In this document: positions 14,619-22,751 of the stretch, piece by piece
Layout: each line of letters opens with the position of its first letter
Numbering within the stretch: the stretch's first letter is position 1
Assembly: GCF_016679925.1 (NCBI RefSeq)
Contig: NZ_JAEQBW010000001.1
Span: 1-64,000 of the forward strand
Origin: Marivirga aurantiaca
Lineage (GTDB): Bacteria; Bacteroidota; Bacteroidia; Cytophagales; Cyclobacteriaceae
DNA: 64,000 bases
Direction of reading: 5' to 3'
Notes under the pieces: generated by a model
The model's database searches: none
Told to the model about the DNA's origin: nothing
The model's input: the letters and a program-made list of their open reading frames with translations, nothing else
Translations under genes and position numbers: made by a program

Positions 14619-16502
14619 ATGAATATTTACGCTTTCAAAATACAGGAAAATAAAACCCGAGCTGCTGCGAATTCAGCTTCCCAAAGCAAGAACCGTAGTG
14701 AACCTACTTTTCAGTTTGCGGATAATCGACCTGAAGCGATTGTACAAAGAAAACTACAGGAGCTAGCAAACAGCCATGCTGCTCAACAACAACTGCCCCA
14801 AAAGAAAGCAAGCTCTGAGTCTGGTAGAAGGGAAAACAATACGGGTCTACCAGATAATTTAAAAACAGGCGTAGAAAATCTGTCAGGCTATTCCATGGAT
14901 GATGTGAAGGTTCACCGAAATTCCGGAAAACCTGCTCAACTACAGGCGCATGCCTACGCACAGGGATCTGAGATACATTTAGGTCCGGGACAAGAAAAAC
15001 ACCTGCCTCATGAAGTTTGGCATGTGGTACAGCAAAAGCAGGGGAGGGTGAAACCGACCATGCAAATATTAGAGCAAAGCGGAAATAGCACCACAACGGA
15101 GAAAAGTAAAATAGAGATTAATGATGATAGTGGATTAGAAAGAGAAGCAGATGTGATGGGGGCTAAAGCACTACAAAATAAAAGTACTCTCCAGGAGAAA
15201 TCTAAAATAGCATCTGATAGTTTTCCAATAAAAACAGCGCTCCAGGCTAAAGCACCTGTTCAATGCTTTTTATTGAATGATAATGGATTACGTTATAGAG
15301 GTTATTATTCGGAAAAAATACATGCAAAAAAAAATAGAACTAAAGGAAAGTACCTATTTAAAGAAATTAAAGCCATGATTGATGACGATATAGACTATCA
15401 ACTTACCGTGAAGCAGGCTTTTTTAAAATTAAAAAAAGAAAAAATGGGCTCAAAACCTCAGTCAGCGAGTTCTAAAATAAAAGGAAGAGCAACAAAAAGA
15501 GATATTAGTGATGAAGAGTCGATAAAATACCTATATGGCTATACTACTCAAGGAGGTTCTGTATATAAAGAAGAGGAAGAAATATATGACGATTCCAGAA
15601 AAAGAGCAAGAACGCCCCTATCTGATGCAATTTCAGAAGATGATGATCTTAATACTTTTATAAAACGAAGAAGGGTAACGGAAACCAACAAAGTAAATCG
15701 ACAAACCGAATATAGAAATGATGCTCCTCCAGAAGAAAGTAGAATGTTAATTAAAAATCACTACGTTAAACCTGCTAATTTTTACAAGAAAGCACATAAA
15801 TTAAAAAGGCCATATGCTTCAGCTCATCGAACACCAAGCTTTTTTGATGCCAGAGGTGGGAAAAATGAAGGTGATGATTATAGAAATGCTGACATGACTT
15901 CTGATGCTCACAATAAACGTCACTCCAAATTTGAAGGAGGTATTCGAACAAAACTTAACCAAGATTCGAGCCTGGCTGATCTTACCTATAAAGTGGATAC
16001 TAAACATAGCATTGTGAAAGACTCCAAAAACTTTGCTAAAAAAGTGAAAAAAGAACTTAAGCTTGTGGTAAGTAAGGAGCGTTTAGAAAAATTTTACAAC
16101 AAAAGGCAAGAGATAGAGCCCGAGCTAGAATATATTTCTAGCGATCAAAGGAGTGTTTATGACTCCAATAGCACTAAAATTGATGAAATGAGCATTGGCC
16201 CTGATTATGAAATGGATTTACCACGTAAATTTTTTAGCCAAAAAGAACGAGACATGGAAGGATTTAGAAGGGCACAATATCATGGGAAAGGAAGTATCTA
16301 CGAAACACTGGATAGCAATAGTGAAGATTCTGAATTAGATGATGAGCCTCCTGGAAAAGGTAGTAGAACAGATTATAGATCGATGACTAAATCTGAACTT
16401 AAAAATGTTATCGAGGAGCTTGAATATCATTCTGAAAAACGTTTAAGTAACGATGGATTAGAAAGTCTGAAAAAAATGAGAAAACATTACAATTCATTAT
16501 AA
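14619..16502 (+). CDS. DUF4157 (eCIS-core) protein with charged unknown C-terminus, putative injected toxin
   Basis: A 627-residue protein. FQFADNRPEA at residues 31-40 sits at exactly the same position as in the gene at 11349. The DUF4157 domain follows at about 73-146 with GLPDNLKTGVENLSGYSMDDVKV and PHEVWHVVQ (HExxH, His131-His135). After a linker to about residue 215, the C-terminal 400 residues are strongly charged and unlike any family I know. They contain basic clusters RKRAR (327-331) and KRRRV (349-353) separated by an acidic run, and a later SEDSELDD region. The basic clusters look like nuclear-import signals, so a eukaryotic target is possible but is inference. It is a likely eCIS cargo. 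Confidence 0.8.
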   Translation: MNIYAFKIQENKTRAAANSASQSKNRSEPTFQFADNRPEAIVQRKLQELANSHAAQQQLPQKKASSESGRRENNTGLPDNLKTGVENLSGYSMDDVKVHRNSGKPAQLQAHAYAQGSEIHLGPGQEKHLPHEVWHVVQQKQGRVKPTMQILEQSGNSTTTEKSKIEINDDSGLEREADVMGAKALQNKSTLQEKSKIASDSFPIKTALQAKAPVQCFLLNDNGLRYRGYYSEKIHAKKNRTKGKYLFKEIKAMIDDDIDYQLTVKQAFLKLKKEKMGSKPQSASSKIKGRATKRDISDEESIKYLYGYTTQGGSVYKEEEEIYDDSRKRARTPLSDAISEDDDLNTFIKRRRVTETNKVNRQTEYRNDAPPEESRMLIKNHYVKPANFYKKAHKLKRPYASAHRTPSFFDARGGKNEGDDYRNADMTSDAHNKRHSKFEGGIRTKLNQDSSLADLTYKVDTKHSIVKDSKNFAKKVKKELKLVVSKERLEKFYNKRQEIEPELEYISSDQRSVYDSNSTKIDEMSIGPDYEMDLPRKFFSQKERDMEGFRRAQYHGKGSIYETLDSNSEDSELDDEPPGKGSRTDYRSMTKSELKNVIEELEYHSEKRLSNDGLESLKKMRKHYNSL

Positions 16503-16601
16503 AAGGTACTGATTATCCGAAATTAATCATAATCCGCTAATATGGGCAATCACAAAGCTGTCGAATAGTTCACTCCAATATTCTTTGTTTATATCGAGGA
16601 T

Positions 16602-16625
16602 TAGGGTACTCTTGATAAATGCCTC
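16602..16625 (+). repeat. Dispersed short repeat, copy 1
   Basis: A 24-base sequence beginning tagggtactcttg and ending gcctca, present again at 19372-19395 with two differences. Surrounding sequence in 16503-16686 shows no open frame. Confidence 0.6.
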
Positions 16626-16686
16626 ACAGTCGCAAAACCAAATAAGTTTCTGATACTGGACTTAGGCACAACAAAGAATCAAATTC

Positions 16687-17037
16687 TCAATACTCTCTCC
16701 CAAAAATCTTCTTTCTGTGATTGGCTCCCCAATGTTGTAATTCCAAAATGACTTTTTGCAATGTTTTGGAATATTCAGTGGGTCTGTATTCAGTTCGGAC
16801 CGGGAAACCGTTTAGGACTGTTCGTGTAATCAGTTGATTTTCTTCCATGTCTTTCAGCTCTTTAGACAATACTTTGGTACTTAACTTGGGGATGCTCCGC
16901 TCTATTTCTCTAAAGTGTTTATTGCCTTCCCAAATTGAAATTAGTATCAAAATCTTCCATTTACCACCGATTATATCCAATGTATCCCTTACCGGCAATA
17001 AAGCAGACATACACTCTTTATGTTCCATTTTTTTCAT
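16687..17037 (-). CDS. HxlR-family winged-helix transcriptional regulator
   Basis: A 116-residue HxlR-type regulator. The start has ECMSALLPVRDTLDIIGGKWKILILISIWEGNKHF with the conserved Cys near the N-terminus and the IGGKWKILI helix. The wing helix REIERSIPKLSTKVLSKELKDMEENQLITRTV follows. HxlR proteins sense small reactive molecules or redox state and repress neighbouring genes. It is divergent from the DoxX gene at 17150, and the intergenic region carries repeated GATTACC/GGTAAC boxes, so DoxX is the likely target and the regulator probably controls itself. Confidence 0.9.
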   Translation of the reverse strand: MKKMEHKECMSALLPVRDTLDIIGGKWKILILISIWEGNKHFREIERSIPKLSTKVLSKELKDMEENQLITRTVLNGFPVRTEYRPTEYSKTLQKVILELQHWGANHRKKIFGREY

Positions 17038-17052
17038 CTTTTTCCATTAATT

Positions 17053-17105
17053 GATTACCTAAAGGTAACTGATTACCAATAGGTAACTGATAACAATTGG
17101 TAATC
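17053..17105. promoter_or_regulatory. Probable HxlR operator region
   Basis: Repeated inverted boxes: gattacc at 17053 and 17071, ggtaac at 17064 and 17082, and ggtaatc at 17099. The pair gattacca (17071-17078) and tggtaatc (17098-17105) is a perfect 8-base inverted repeat. It lies between divergent hxlR-like and doxX-like genes. The doxX side has a -7 element TAATTTTG at 17115-17122. Confidence 0.6.
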
Positions 17106-17149
17106 AAAAATAATTAATTTTGCTTTATTAATAACAAAATCAAAAGAAA

Positions 17150-17524
17150 ATGAAAAATAAGATTCTTACAGTTTTATGTGTTCTATTTGGGTTAATGATG
17201 CTTAATTCAGGTCTAAACAAATTCTTCAACTATATGCCTATGCCTGAAATGTCTGAAGAAATGATACAAATTATGGGTGGGTTTATGACAATTAAATGGA
17301 TTCTTCCTTTAGTGGCAATTATAGAAATTATTGGGGGAATATTAATAGCCATACCTAAAACCAGGGCATTGGGAGCAATAGTAATTCTTCCAGTCATGGT
17401 AGGCATATTTGTTCATCATTTAACACACGATATAGCAGGTATTGGAATAGCATTGGTATTAATGGTAATTAATATTTGGGCAATTGTTGCTAACAGGAAT
17501 AAGTACTTGCCAATTATAAGATAA
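17150..17524 (+). CDS. DoxX-like membrane protein
   Basis: A 124-residue protein with four predicted membrane helices (about 5-22, 45-66, 70-90, 96-115). NSGLNKFFNYMP near the N-terminus and the EIIGGILIAIPKTRALGAIVILPVMVGIFVHHL block fit the DoxX family of small membrane proteins, some of which relate to redox or quinol metabolism. It is divergent from an HxlR regulator, a frequent arrangement. Its transcript probably ends at the hairpin at 17621. Confidence 0.85.
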   Translation: MKNKILTVLCVLFGLMMLNSGLNKFFNYMPMPEMSEEMIQIMGGFMTIKWILPLVAIIEIIGGILIAIPKTRALGAIVILPVMVGIFVHHLTHDIAGIGIALVLMVINIWAIVANRNKYLPIIR

Positions 17525-17604
17525 GTAGAAAAGAAATCATTGAAAACAGAAATACCAGTGTAATACTACGAAAAGTGGTTTTATATTTAAAATATAAAGT
17601 ACTA

Positions 17605-17657
17605 CTGCCAACAATATAAGCCATAGCGGAGTTGAATGCTCTGTCTATGGTTTTTTT
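17605..17657 (+). terminator. Terminator hairpin formed in a possible attC remnant
   Basis: The 346-base gap 17525-17870 holds ctgccaac followed by aatataagccatagcgg (17605-17627), which looks like the R'' and left arm of the cassette sites. The matching R' is not found. The same bases form a hairpin ccatag (17621-17626) with ctatgg (17645-17650) followed by a run of seven T, a likely terminator for the DoxX gene. No gene is seen in the rest of the gap. Confidence 0.5.
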
Positions 17658-17870
17658 GTATATTTAACGTCTATGGTGGTACATCGACCATCACAATAGC
17701 TATCTTCTACTTCCGGTCAATGAGCCATCACTAAGCGTTTAGCGGAATAATTAGAGGAAATTTTAAATATCGAAAGTAATTGATTATAAATACGCTAATT
17801 TGGTATTAGTCAGAATTAGTAGTGCAACAAATTCTTCTTTGGATCGTCTACTGGAAAAGTTATCTACATT

Positions 17871-18320
17871 ATGAATCAGAACAAATCAAAAAGCTCTTAC
17901 CAACTTATTAATTATGAGTCTAATATTAAAATAAAACTGGCTTCACTTTGGACTACATTAATGTTCCTCTATATATATGCCGACTACTTTGAGCTTAAAA
18001 CTCCGGGAACAATAGAAAACATGATTAGCCTTAAAACACCGGTAGGTGAAACAACTCCCGAACTATTAATTATTTTTTCTATTATTTTGATTATTCCTTC
18101 AATGATGATTTTCCTATCCATTTTTTTAAAACCTCTTATGAATAAATGGCTAAATATCATCTTCGGATTTATCTATGCAGCAATATCTATTCTTATTATT
18201 ATTTCCGGAATAGGTAATAAGTGGCAAGGTTTTTTTGTGCTCTATAATATTGTGGAAGTATTTATTTTTTCAACCATAATATGGCAAGCATGGAAATGGC
18301 CGAAAACAAAGGAAATATAA
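17871..18320 (+). CDS. DUF6326-like four-helix membrane protein
   Basis: A 149-residue protein with about four membrane helices (residues 25-42, 66-87, 96-118, 121-140). The layout KLASLWTTLMFLYIYADYFELKTPG, then a loop, then SMMIFLSIFLKPLMNKWLNIIFG matches the DUF6326 family, small Bacteroidota membrane proteins of unknown role. It stands alone. Downstream is a convergent DUF3667 gene. Confidence 0.7.
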   Translation: MNQNKSKSSYQLINYESNIKIKLASLWTTLMFLYIYADYFELKTPGTIENMISLKTPVGETTPELLIIFSIILIIPSMMIFLSIFLKPLMNKWLNIIFGFIYAAISILIIISGIGNKWQGFFVLYNIVEVFIFSTIIWQAWKWPKTKEI

Positions 18321-18354
18321 GAAGTAACTAATAAAACCTGCTATAAAAAGCCAC

Positions 18355-19140
18355 CTAATTAGCAAAACCTTTTATCATTTCCGGATTTACAATCCCTATA
18401 ACGAATATTAATAGAAAGGAAAATAACATTATAAATACCAAACCCAAAATAAGTGAAAAAATGGCTTTTATGAAGTTCCATACTTTATTGCCTTTATAAA
18501 AAGCTGCTATAATGAATAAAAGATAGAGGTAAGTTATTGAGGACATTGCCAAAAAGGAAGTACTGTCTCCTGTGACCTTATAAACAATTACTAAAATTAT
18601 GGATGCCCACAATGGATGAGCCTGGCCAAAAAAATTAATCACTGAAGTTTCTAAAAAATTATATCCTTTGTTTTTAAAGACTAGCCAGACGCCAAAAATG
18701 AAAAATGGCATCATTAAAAAAGAGATAAGTTTGAAATTATTCACAATAAATTGATTGAGTTTGTTTTGAAAAATTACCTGACTTTCAGTAGCATCGGAAT
18801 TGATTGTGCCACTAACTGTCCCCATCATCTCAGACATGTCCACATTGATGATTGACATAAAGAGAATGTAAATGGTAATCATTACAAAATAATAGCCTAC
18901 AGGACCCACATATTTTATTCTGTTGCCTTCAATAATAGAGTTAATTACTACATGCGGTCGGATGGTTAAATCCTTCATTGTTCGCAGAAAGTTGTTGTCA
19001 AAGCCAAACATTCTTTTCTGAAGTTCACCAAATACGGTGGACCAGGTTAGCCTTGAAACTCCTTGCTTTTGGCCACAATTGTGGCAGAATTTACCAACTG
19101 TTGCTTGCTCACAGTTAATACAAGTGGTAGTATTTTCCAT
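18355..19140 (-). CDS. DUF3667 zinc-ribbon membrane protein
   Basis: A 261-residue protein. An N-terminal zinc ribbon (CINCEQATVGKFCHNCGQ, residues 7-24) is followed by the family signature FGFDNNFLRTMKDLTIRPHVVINSIIEGNRIKYVGPVGYYF and about five membrane helices. DUF3667 proteins are common in Bacteroidota and have no established role. It is monocistronic and convergent with 17871. The C-terminus lies only 34 bases from that gene's end. Confidence 0.85.
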   Translation of the reverse strand: MENTTTCINCEQATVGKFCHNCGQKQGVSRLTWSTVFGELQKRMFGFDNNFLRTMKDLTIRPHVVINSIIEGNRIKYVGPVGYYFVMITIYILFMSIINVDMSEMMGTVSGTINSDATESQVIFQNKLNQFIVNNFKLISFLMMPFFIFGVWLVFKNKGYNFLETSVINFFGQAHPLWASIILVIVYKVTGDSTSFLAMSSITYLYLLFIIAAFYKGNKVWNFIKAIFSLILGLVFIMLFSFLLIFVIGIVNPEMIKGFAN

Positions 19141-19371
19141 CTCTTTTCTATTTTTAAAGGATGAATATATGGAAAACCTGCGATTAAAATAATAGAATTC
19201 TAAAGCAGTATCTGGTTTTTAAATAAATTGGAGTGGAATAAAAGAACGTCTCGTACATCTTTAGCGATCTATAGAGTGGAAATAATAGAGATCCCGGATA
19301 ATACCTTCCGCTAAAGCTTCATGAATTTCCGGGATGACGTTTTAATGAAGTTTTTGGTGATCAAAGCTGAA

Positions 19372-19395
19372 TAGGGTACTCTTGTTAAAGGCCTC
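19372..19395 (+). repeat. Dispersed short repeat, copy 2
   Basis: Second copy of the tagggtactcttg...gcctca sequence found at 16602. Between 19141 and 19371 there is no convincing gene. Confidence 0.6.
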
Positions 19396-19431
19396 AATGT
19401 TCAAAAATTAAATGATCTTTGCTATAATCGG

Positions 19432-19570
19432 GCGGGCTGGCCGACAAAAAGGCGGGGAGCGCGTTGAATTGCAGCGTGGGAGCATCTTTTTGTCTTGCCT
19501 GTCCCGCAACAGCGGGGATTTTCCCCGAAGGGATGCCTTTGGCATTGTTTCTTTTGTATCAAAACAAAGG
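19432..19570. repeat. GC-rich structured repeat-like element
   Basis: In the 610-base gap 19141-19750 a GC-rich island stands out from the AT-rich surroundings. The arms gcgggctggccgacaaaaag (19432-19451) and ctttttgtcttgcctgtcccgc (19486-19507) pair with small bulges. Two more hairpins follow: cgggg/ccccg at 19513-19527 and atgcc/ggcat at 19533-19545. There is no open frame. It looks like a member of a dispersed structured repeat. Confidence 0.55.
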
Positions 19571-19750
19571 AGAAAAATATGTTTTTAAGAGGTTTGAAAT
19601 TTAAGTGAAAACCTCAGTATTGAGCAAAATTCTTATTTTTCGAGGGTTTATAGGCGAATTTAATTCCTGTATACCCTTAATAAAATAATTTAATCTAGTT
19701 TTAAATGAAAATTTATTCTTCATAAGAAGCCTAAATAGAAGTCTAAAATC

Positions 19751-21004
19751 CTACTCCTTACTTTCAGTATCCTTAACCGAACTCACCTTACTCAAAATAA
19801 CCTGCTCTGAGCTTACTGTTTTAAGTTCATCTCCAATTTGCACCAATACATGATTGATATTTTTACCATTCACACTTGTATGGGAATAGCCTTTTTTGAA
19901 AATATTCTCGGGATTGACCAACTGCAATGTTTTCTCAATCATTTCCAGGCGATTGTTAGCCTTGTTGAGCTTTTGCTTAATAGCATATTGCCATTTTTGC
20001 CAAACCTGATCTAAATGATTTCCAGCTTTGTTGAAATGTTTGTTCATGGCATAGCGTAACCGGTGCTGATGCTCTTTAAGATGATATTGCTCTTTCTCAA
20101 CCTTTTCATTAATAATGGCTAAGATGTTTTGTGTGGTTAATTTGATCTTTTCCTCATATTGTCGCATTCCTCTCAGCAGAAATTCAGCTACAGCTGTGGG
20201 CGTCTTCAAAGAGGTATGAGCCACTAAATCGCAGATGGTTTCATCACGTTCGTGACCTATCCCGGTGAAAATAGGCAAAGGAAACTGTGCAACATGGGAG
20301 GCTAGCTCATAATCATCGAAGCAATCCAGATCTACCTGGGCACCACCACCTCTTATGAGAACTACTGCATCAAATTCCGATGCCAAATGATGAACTTGCA
20401 GTAACGCATTTACTATGCTTTGTGCGGCTTTGTCGCCTTGCATAGTGGCAGTAAAGAGGCGGCTTTTCAGGCGGTAGCCAAACTCGTTCATCTCAATCTG
20501 GTTCATGAAATCACCATAACCAGCGGCTGATTCTGCACTTATAACAGCAATTCTTTGTGGCACCAGTGGCAATGACAATGTTTTGTTCATTTCAAATACA
20601 CCATCAGCCTGTAGTTCTGCAATAATTTCCTGTCTTTTTCTCGCCCGTTCCCCCAAAGTAAAATTCGGGTCAATATCTTTCACATTGAGACTTAATCCGT
20701 ATACTTCATGAAACTGTACCTGAACATTGGCTAAAACAGTGATGCCTGCCCTAAGAGGTTCCCCGGTAATAGATTGAAACCATGCGCTAATGCTCCGGTA
20801 ACTATATGACCAGATGGTGCCCTTGATTTTGGCCATCAGCTTGTTGCCTGCTTCTTCCTTTTCAATAAACTCCAAATAGCAGTGGCCGTTCTGGTTGAGG
20901 CGTAATTCGCCAATTTCAGCTACAATCCAGTAGGAGGGTTCCAGTTTGGTTTGTAGTGTGTCCTTTATGAGTAGATTAAGATCAGCAAGGGAAATATGTT
21001 GCAT
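19751..21004 (-). CDS. xseA: Exodeoxyribonuclease VII large subunit
   Basis: A 417-residue catalytic subunit of exonuclease VII, which degrades single-stranded DNA from both ends in repair and recombination. Residues 1-105 are the OB-fold DNA-binding domain (YWIVAEIGELRLNQNGHCYLEF). The catalytic core shows RIAVISAESAAGYGDFMNQ, VVLIRGGGAQVDLDCFDDYELA and GIGHERDETICDLVAHTSLKTPTAVAEFL. The C-terminal third is a long coiled coil. The family usually pairs with the small XseB subunit; no xseB is adjacent. It starts 9 bases after the small membrane-protein gene at 21014, so it is the last gene of a uspA-type operon. Confidence 0.95.
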   Translation of the reverse strand: MQHISLADLNLLIKDTLQTKLEPSYWIVAEIGELRLNQNGHCYLEFIEKEEAGNKLMAKIKGTIWSYSYRSISAWFQSITGEPLRAGITVLANVQVQFHEVYGLSLNVKDIDPNFTLGERARKRQEIIAELQADGVFEMNKTLSLPLVPQRIAVISAESAAGYGDFMNQIEMNEFGYRLKSRLFTATMQGDKAAQSIVNALLQVHHLASEFDAVVLIRGGGAQVDLDCFDDYELASHVAQFPLPIFTGIGHERDETICDLVAHTSLKTPTAVAEFLLRGMRQYEEKIKLTTQNILAIINEKVEKEQYHLKEHQHRLRYAMNKHFNKAGNHLDQVWQKWQYAIKQKLNKANNRLEMIEKTLQLVNPENIFKKGYSHTSVNGKNINHVLVQIGDELKTVSSEQVILSKVSSVKDTESKE

Positions 21005-21013
21005 AGAACCGGC

Positions 21014-21184
21014 TTAAATATTTTGGATGTTCCTGACAACGTCTTTAATAATAAAAAATAAAACTATAGCGAAGCTGATTAAAGAAAACCAAAACATAAA
21101 TTTCTTATTGGCATAAGGCACTTCTTCAGAGTCTTCCTTGTCTGCAAATAATTTATCGTAAAACTTTTCTATAATTGCTCGCAT
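21014..21184 (-). CDS. Small membrane protein, 56 residues
   Basis: Between the universal-stress gene and xseA a 57-codon frame begins MRAIIEKFYDKLFADKEDSE, then has one clear transmembrane helix (FMFWFSLISFAIVLFFIIKDVV, about residues 30-50). Its ATG overlaps the UspA stop codon as TAATG (21182-21186), and xseA starts 9 bases after its stop, so it is tightly embedded in the operon. It is not XseB, which is soluble. No family is recognised. Confidence 0.75.
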   Translation of the reverse strand: MRAIIEKFYDKLFADKEDSEEVPYANKKFMFWFSLISFAIVLFFIIKDVVRNIQNI

Positions 21185-22107
21185 TACAATTCTTTAATAA
21201 ATTCCAAAAAGCCGGCATTTTTCCCCTTTGGCCTGACAACCATCAATGGAATATCAGAATCCAGCTGAATCAATCTTTCAGTGATGCTTCCCAAAAAGAA
21301 TGCAGTAGTGGTTGTTCTGCCTTTAGCACCAATGATAATGGCATTTGCTTTTATTTCACGTGCTTTGTCCAACATGTCAGTAGTCACATCATCATTGGTG
21401 TCCTGCGAGTACACCGCTTTTAACTTGATACCTTTGGTATCTATTTGATTAATGAAATTTTTATAATCTTTTTCGGCATTCTTCCTCATTACCTGGGAAA
21501 ATTCCTCGTAAGTTTTTCCTGTATAATGATATCCTGTGGGTACTGTATATACATTCTGAACCACGATTTCGGTTTTCCTGTCGTTTACTACAGCTATCTC
21601 AATGGCTTCTTCCAGAGCTAATACAGAGTAGTCGGAAAAATCACTTGGCACCAATATTTTATCCATGGTAGGTTTGGTGCCTTCGGGAATGATAAGCAGA
21701 CTACAGGCAGCTCTTCTGGCCAGACGTTGGGAAAGGGAGCCACTTTCCGCTGCCTTTTCTCTTCTGCCCATTACGATTAGGTCTATGTCCTCTTTTTTGG
21801 AAAAATTCAATATGCTATCAGCAATTTTACCTGTCAATACCTCGAAATGAGCCTTTGGTTTGAAGTCGTTGTCAATGAAGCTGTTTAAAGCTTGCTCCAT
21901 TTTTGTTTTTCTTTCTTTGATTACATCAGTAATCATATTGGGGAATTCTTTCAATACATCTTTAGGAATCTGAAGATTTTTGATGACGTTCACAAAATAA
22001 ATATCCTCCACACCTGAAGTTTTTGATATGAAATCTGCAAACTCGATCATGGTGCTGTCCATTTCAGACAAGTCCAAACCGATTAAAATTCTTTTGATTG
22101 GGTACAT
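21184..22107 (-). CDS. Tandem universal stress protein (UspA family)
   Basis: A 307-residue protein with two Usp domains. Domain 1 (about 1-145) starts YPIKRILIGLDLSEMDSTMIEFA and ends VMGRREKAAESGSLSQRLARRAACSLLIIP. Domain 2 (about 150-300) has DKILVPSDFSDYSVLALEEA and IIIGAKGRTTTTAFFLGSITERLIQ with the Gly-x2-Gly-x9-Gly type nucleotide-binding pattern. Usp proteins bind ATP or other ligands under stress. It heads an operon with a small membrane protein and xseA. A -7 element TACCTTTG lies upstream on this strand at 22132-22139. Confidence 0.9.
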   Translation of the reverse strand: MYPIKRILIGLDLSEMDSTMIEFADFISKTSGVEDIYFVNVIKNLQIPKDVLKEFPNMITDVIKERKTKMEQALNSFIDNDFKPKAHFEVLTGKIADSILNFSKKEDIDLIVMGRREKAAESGSLSQRLARRAACSLLIIPEGTKPTMDKILVPSDFSDYSVLALEEAIEIAVVNDRKTEIVVQNVYTVPTGYHYTGKTYEEFSQVMRKNAEKDYKNFINQIDTKGIKLKAVYSQDTNDDVTTDMLDKAREIKANAIIIGAKGRTTTTAFFLGSITERLIQLDSDIPLMVVRPKGKNAGFLEFIKEL

Positions 22108-22131
22108 AACTCGATTTTCTCAATTAATTGG

Positions 22132-22139
22132 CAAAGGTA
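22132..22139 (-). promoter_or_regulatory. Bacteroidota -7 element before uspA-type gene
   Basis: On the minus strand TACCTTTG fits TAnnTTTG and lies 25 bases before the start codon. A convincing -33 TTG at the usual spacing was not found. Confidence 0.45.
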
Positions 22140-22262
22140 CAAACACAATGACTGATTCACATTGTTTTTTGGAACGAATATTTAATCAAATTTCTATGTT
22201 TGAATATTCAGATACTGCTGATTTCCATAGGGTTCGATAAAATGTTTGAATTCCTGTTAATT

Positions 22263-22619
22263 TCAATTCTCATTCAATTTTTCCTTAATGGATTCGATAT
22301 CGTCCAGGTCTTTTTCTTTATAAAACTTCCTTAGTCGCTTGCGTAATTTGTAAAAACGCAATAAACCAAAGACAATGAGTAGGAAACTCAATCCAAAAGA
22401 GAAAAAACCCAGCCATCTGATATTTTCGAAATCCTTTAACTGGACAAAGCCTATGCCACCCAGAATGAGGTACAAGCTCGTCCTGATATAGGCAAATAAA
22501 GTTCTTTCATTAGCCAGTGTGGTTCTTTCCAAAGCCAGAAAGTCCCTCAGTATTATTCTTTCTTTGTTTTTATAATCGGGAACAATCTGAGGAAATCTTA
22601 ATTTTTTCATCTGTATCAC
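22263..22619 (-). CDS. DUF202 (YidH-type) membrane protein
   Basis: A 118-residue protein. The family signature LALERTTLANERTLFAYIRTSLYLILGGIGF spans residues 28-58 and enters the first membrane helix; a second helix follows at about 68-87 (WLGFFSFGLSFLLIVFGLL), then a basic tail (YKLRKRLRKFYKEKD). DUF202 proteins are small inner-membrane proteins without established function. An in-frame ATG at 22610 could be the true start. It is divergent from the CHAT-TPR gene. Confidence 0.85.
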   Translation of the reverse strand: MIQMKKLRFPQIVPDYKNKERIILRDFLALERTTLANERTLFAYIRTSLYLILGGIGFVQLKDFENIRWLGFFSFGLSFLLIVFGLLRFYKLRKRLRKFYKEKDLDDIESIKEKLNEN

Positions 22620-22751
22620 TTTAACACCATCTTATATTCGTACGATTTTTTTCTATCTTTATAATTGAAAAATACTATTTATTTCATCATTGAATGTTTA
22701 GTTTAAAGTTAGGTGAAACAATTAATACTTTGAAATTATAAAAAGTAAATT

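Noticed and set aside
11349-16502. A complete eCIS locus
   Set aside because: Only putative cargo genes are present; no sheath, tube, baseplate or AAA ATPase gene is in the window.
21014-21184. The small gene as xseB
   Set aside because: It encodes a transmembrane helix; XseB is a soluble helical protein.
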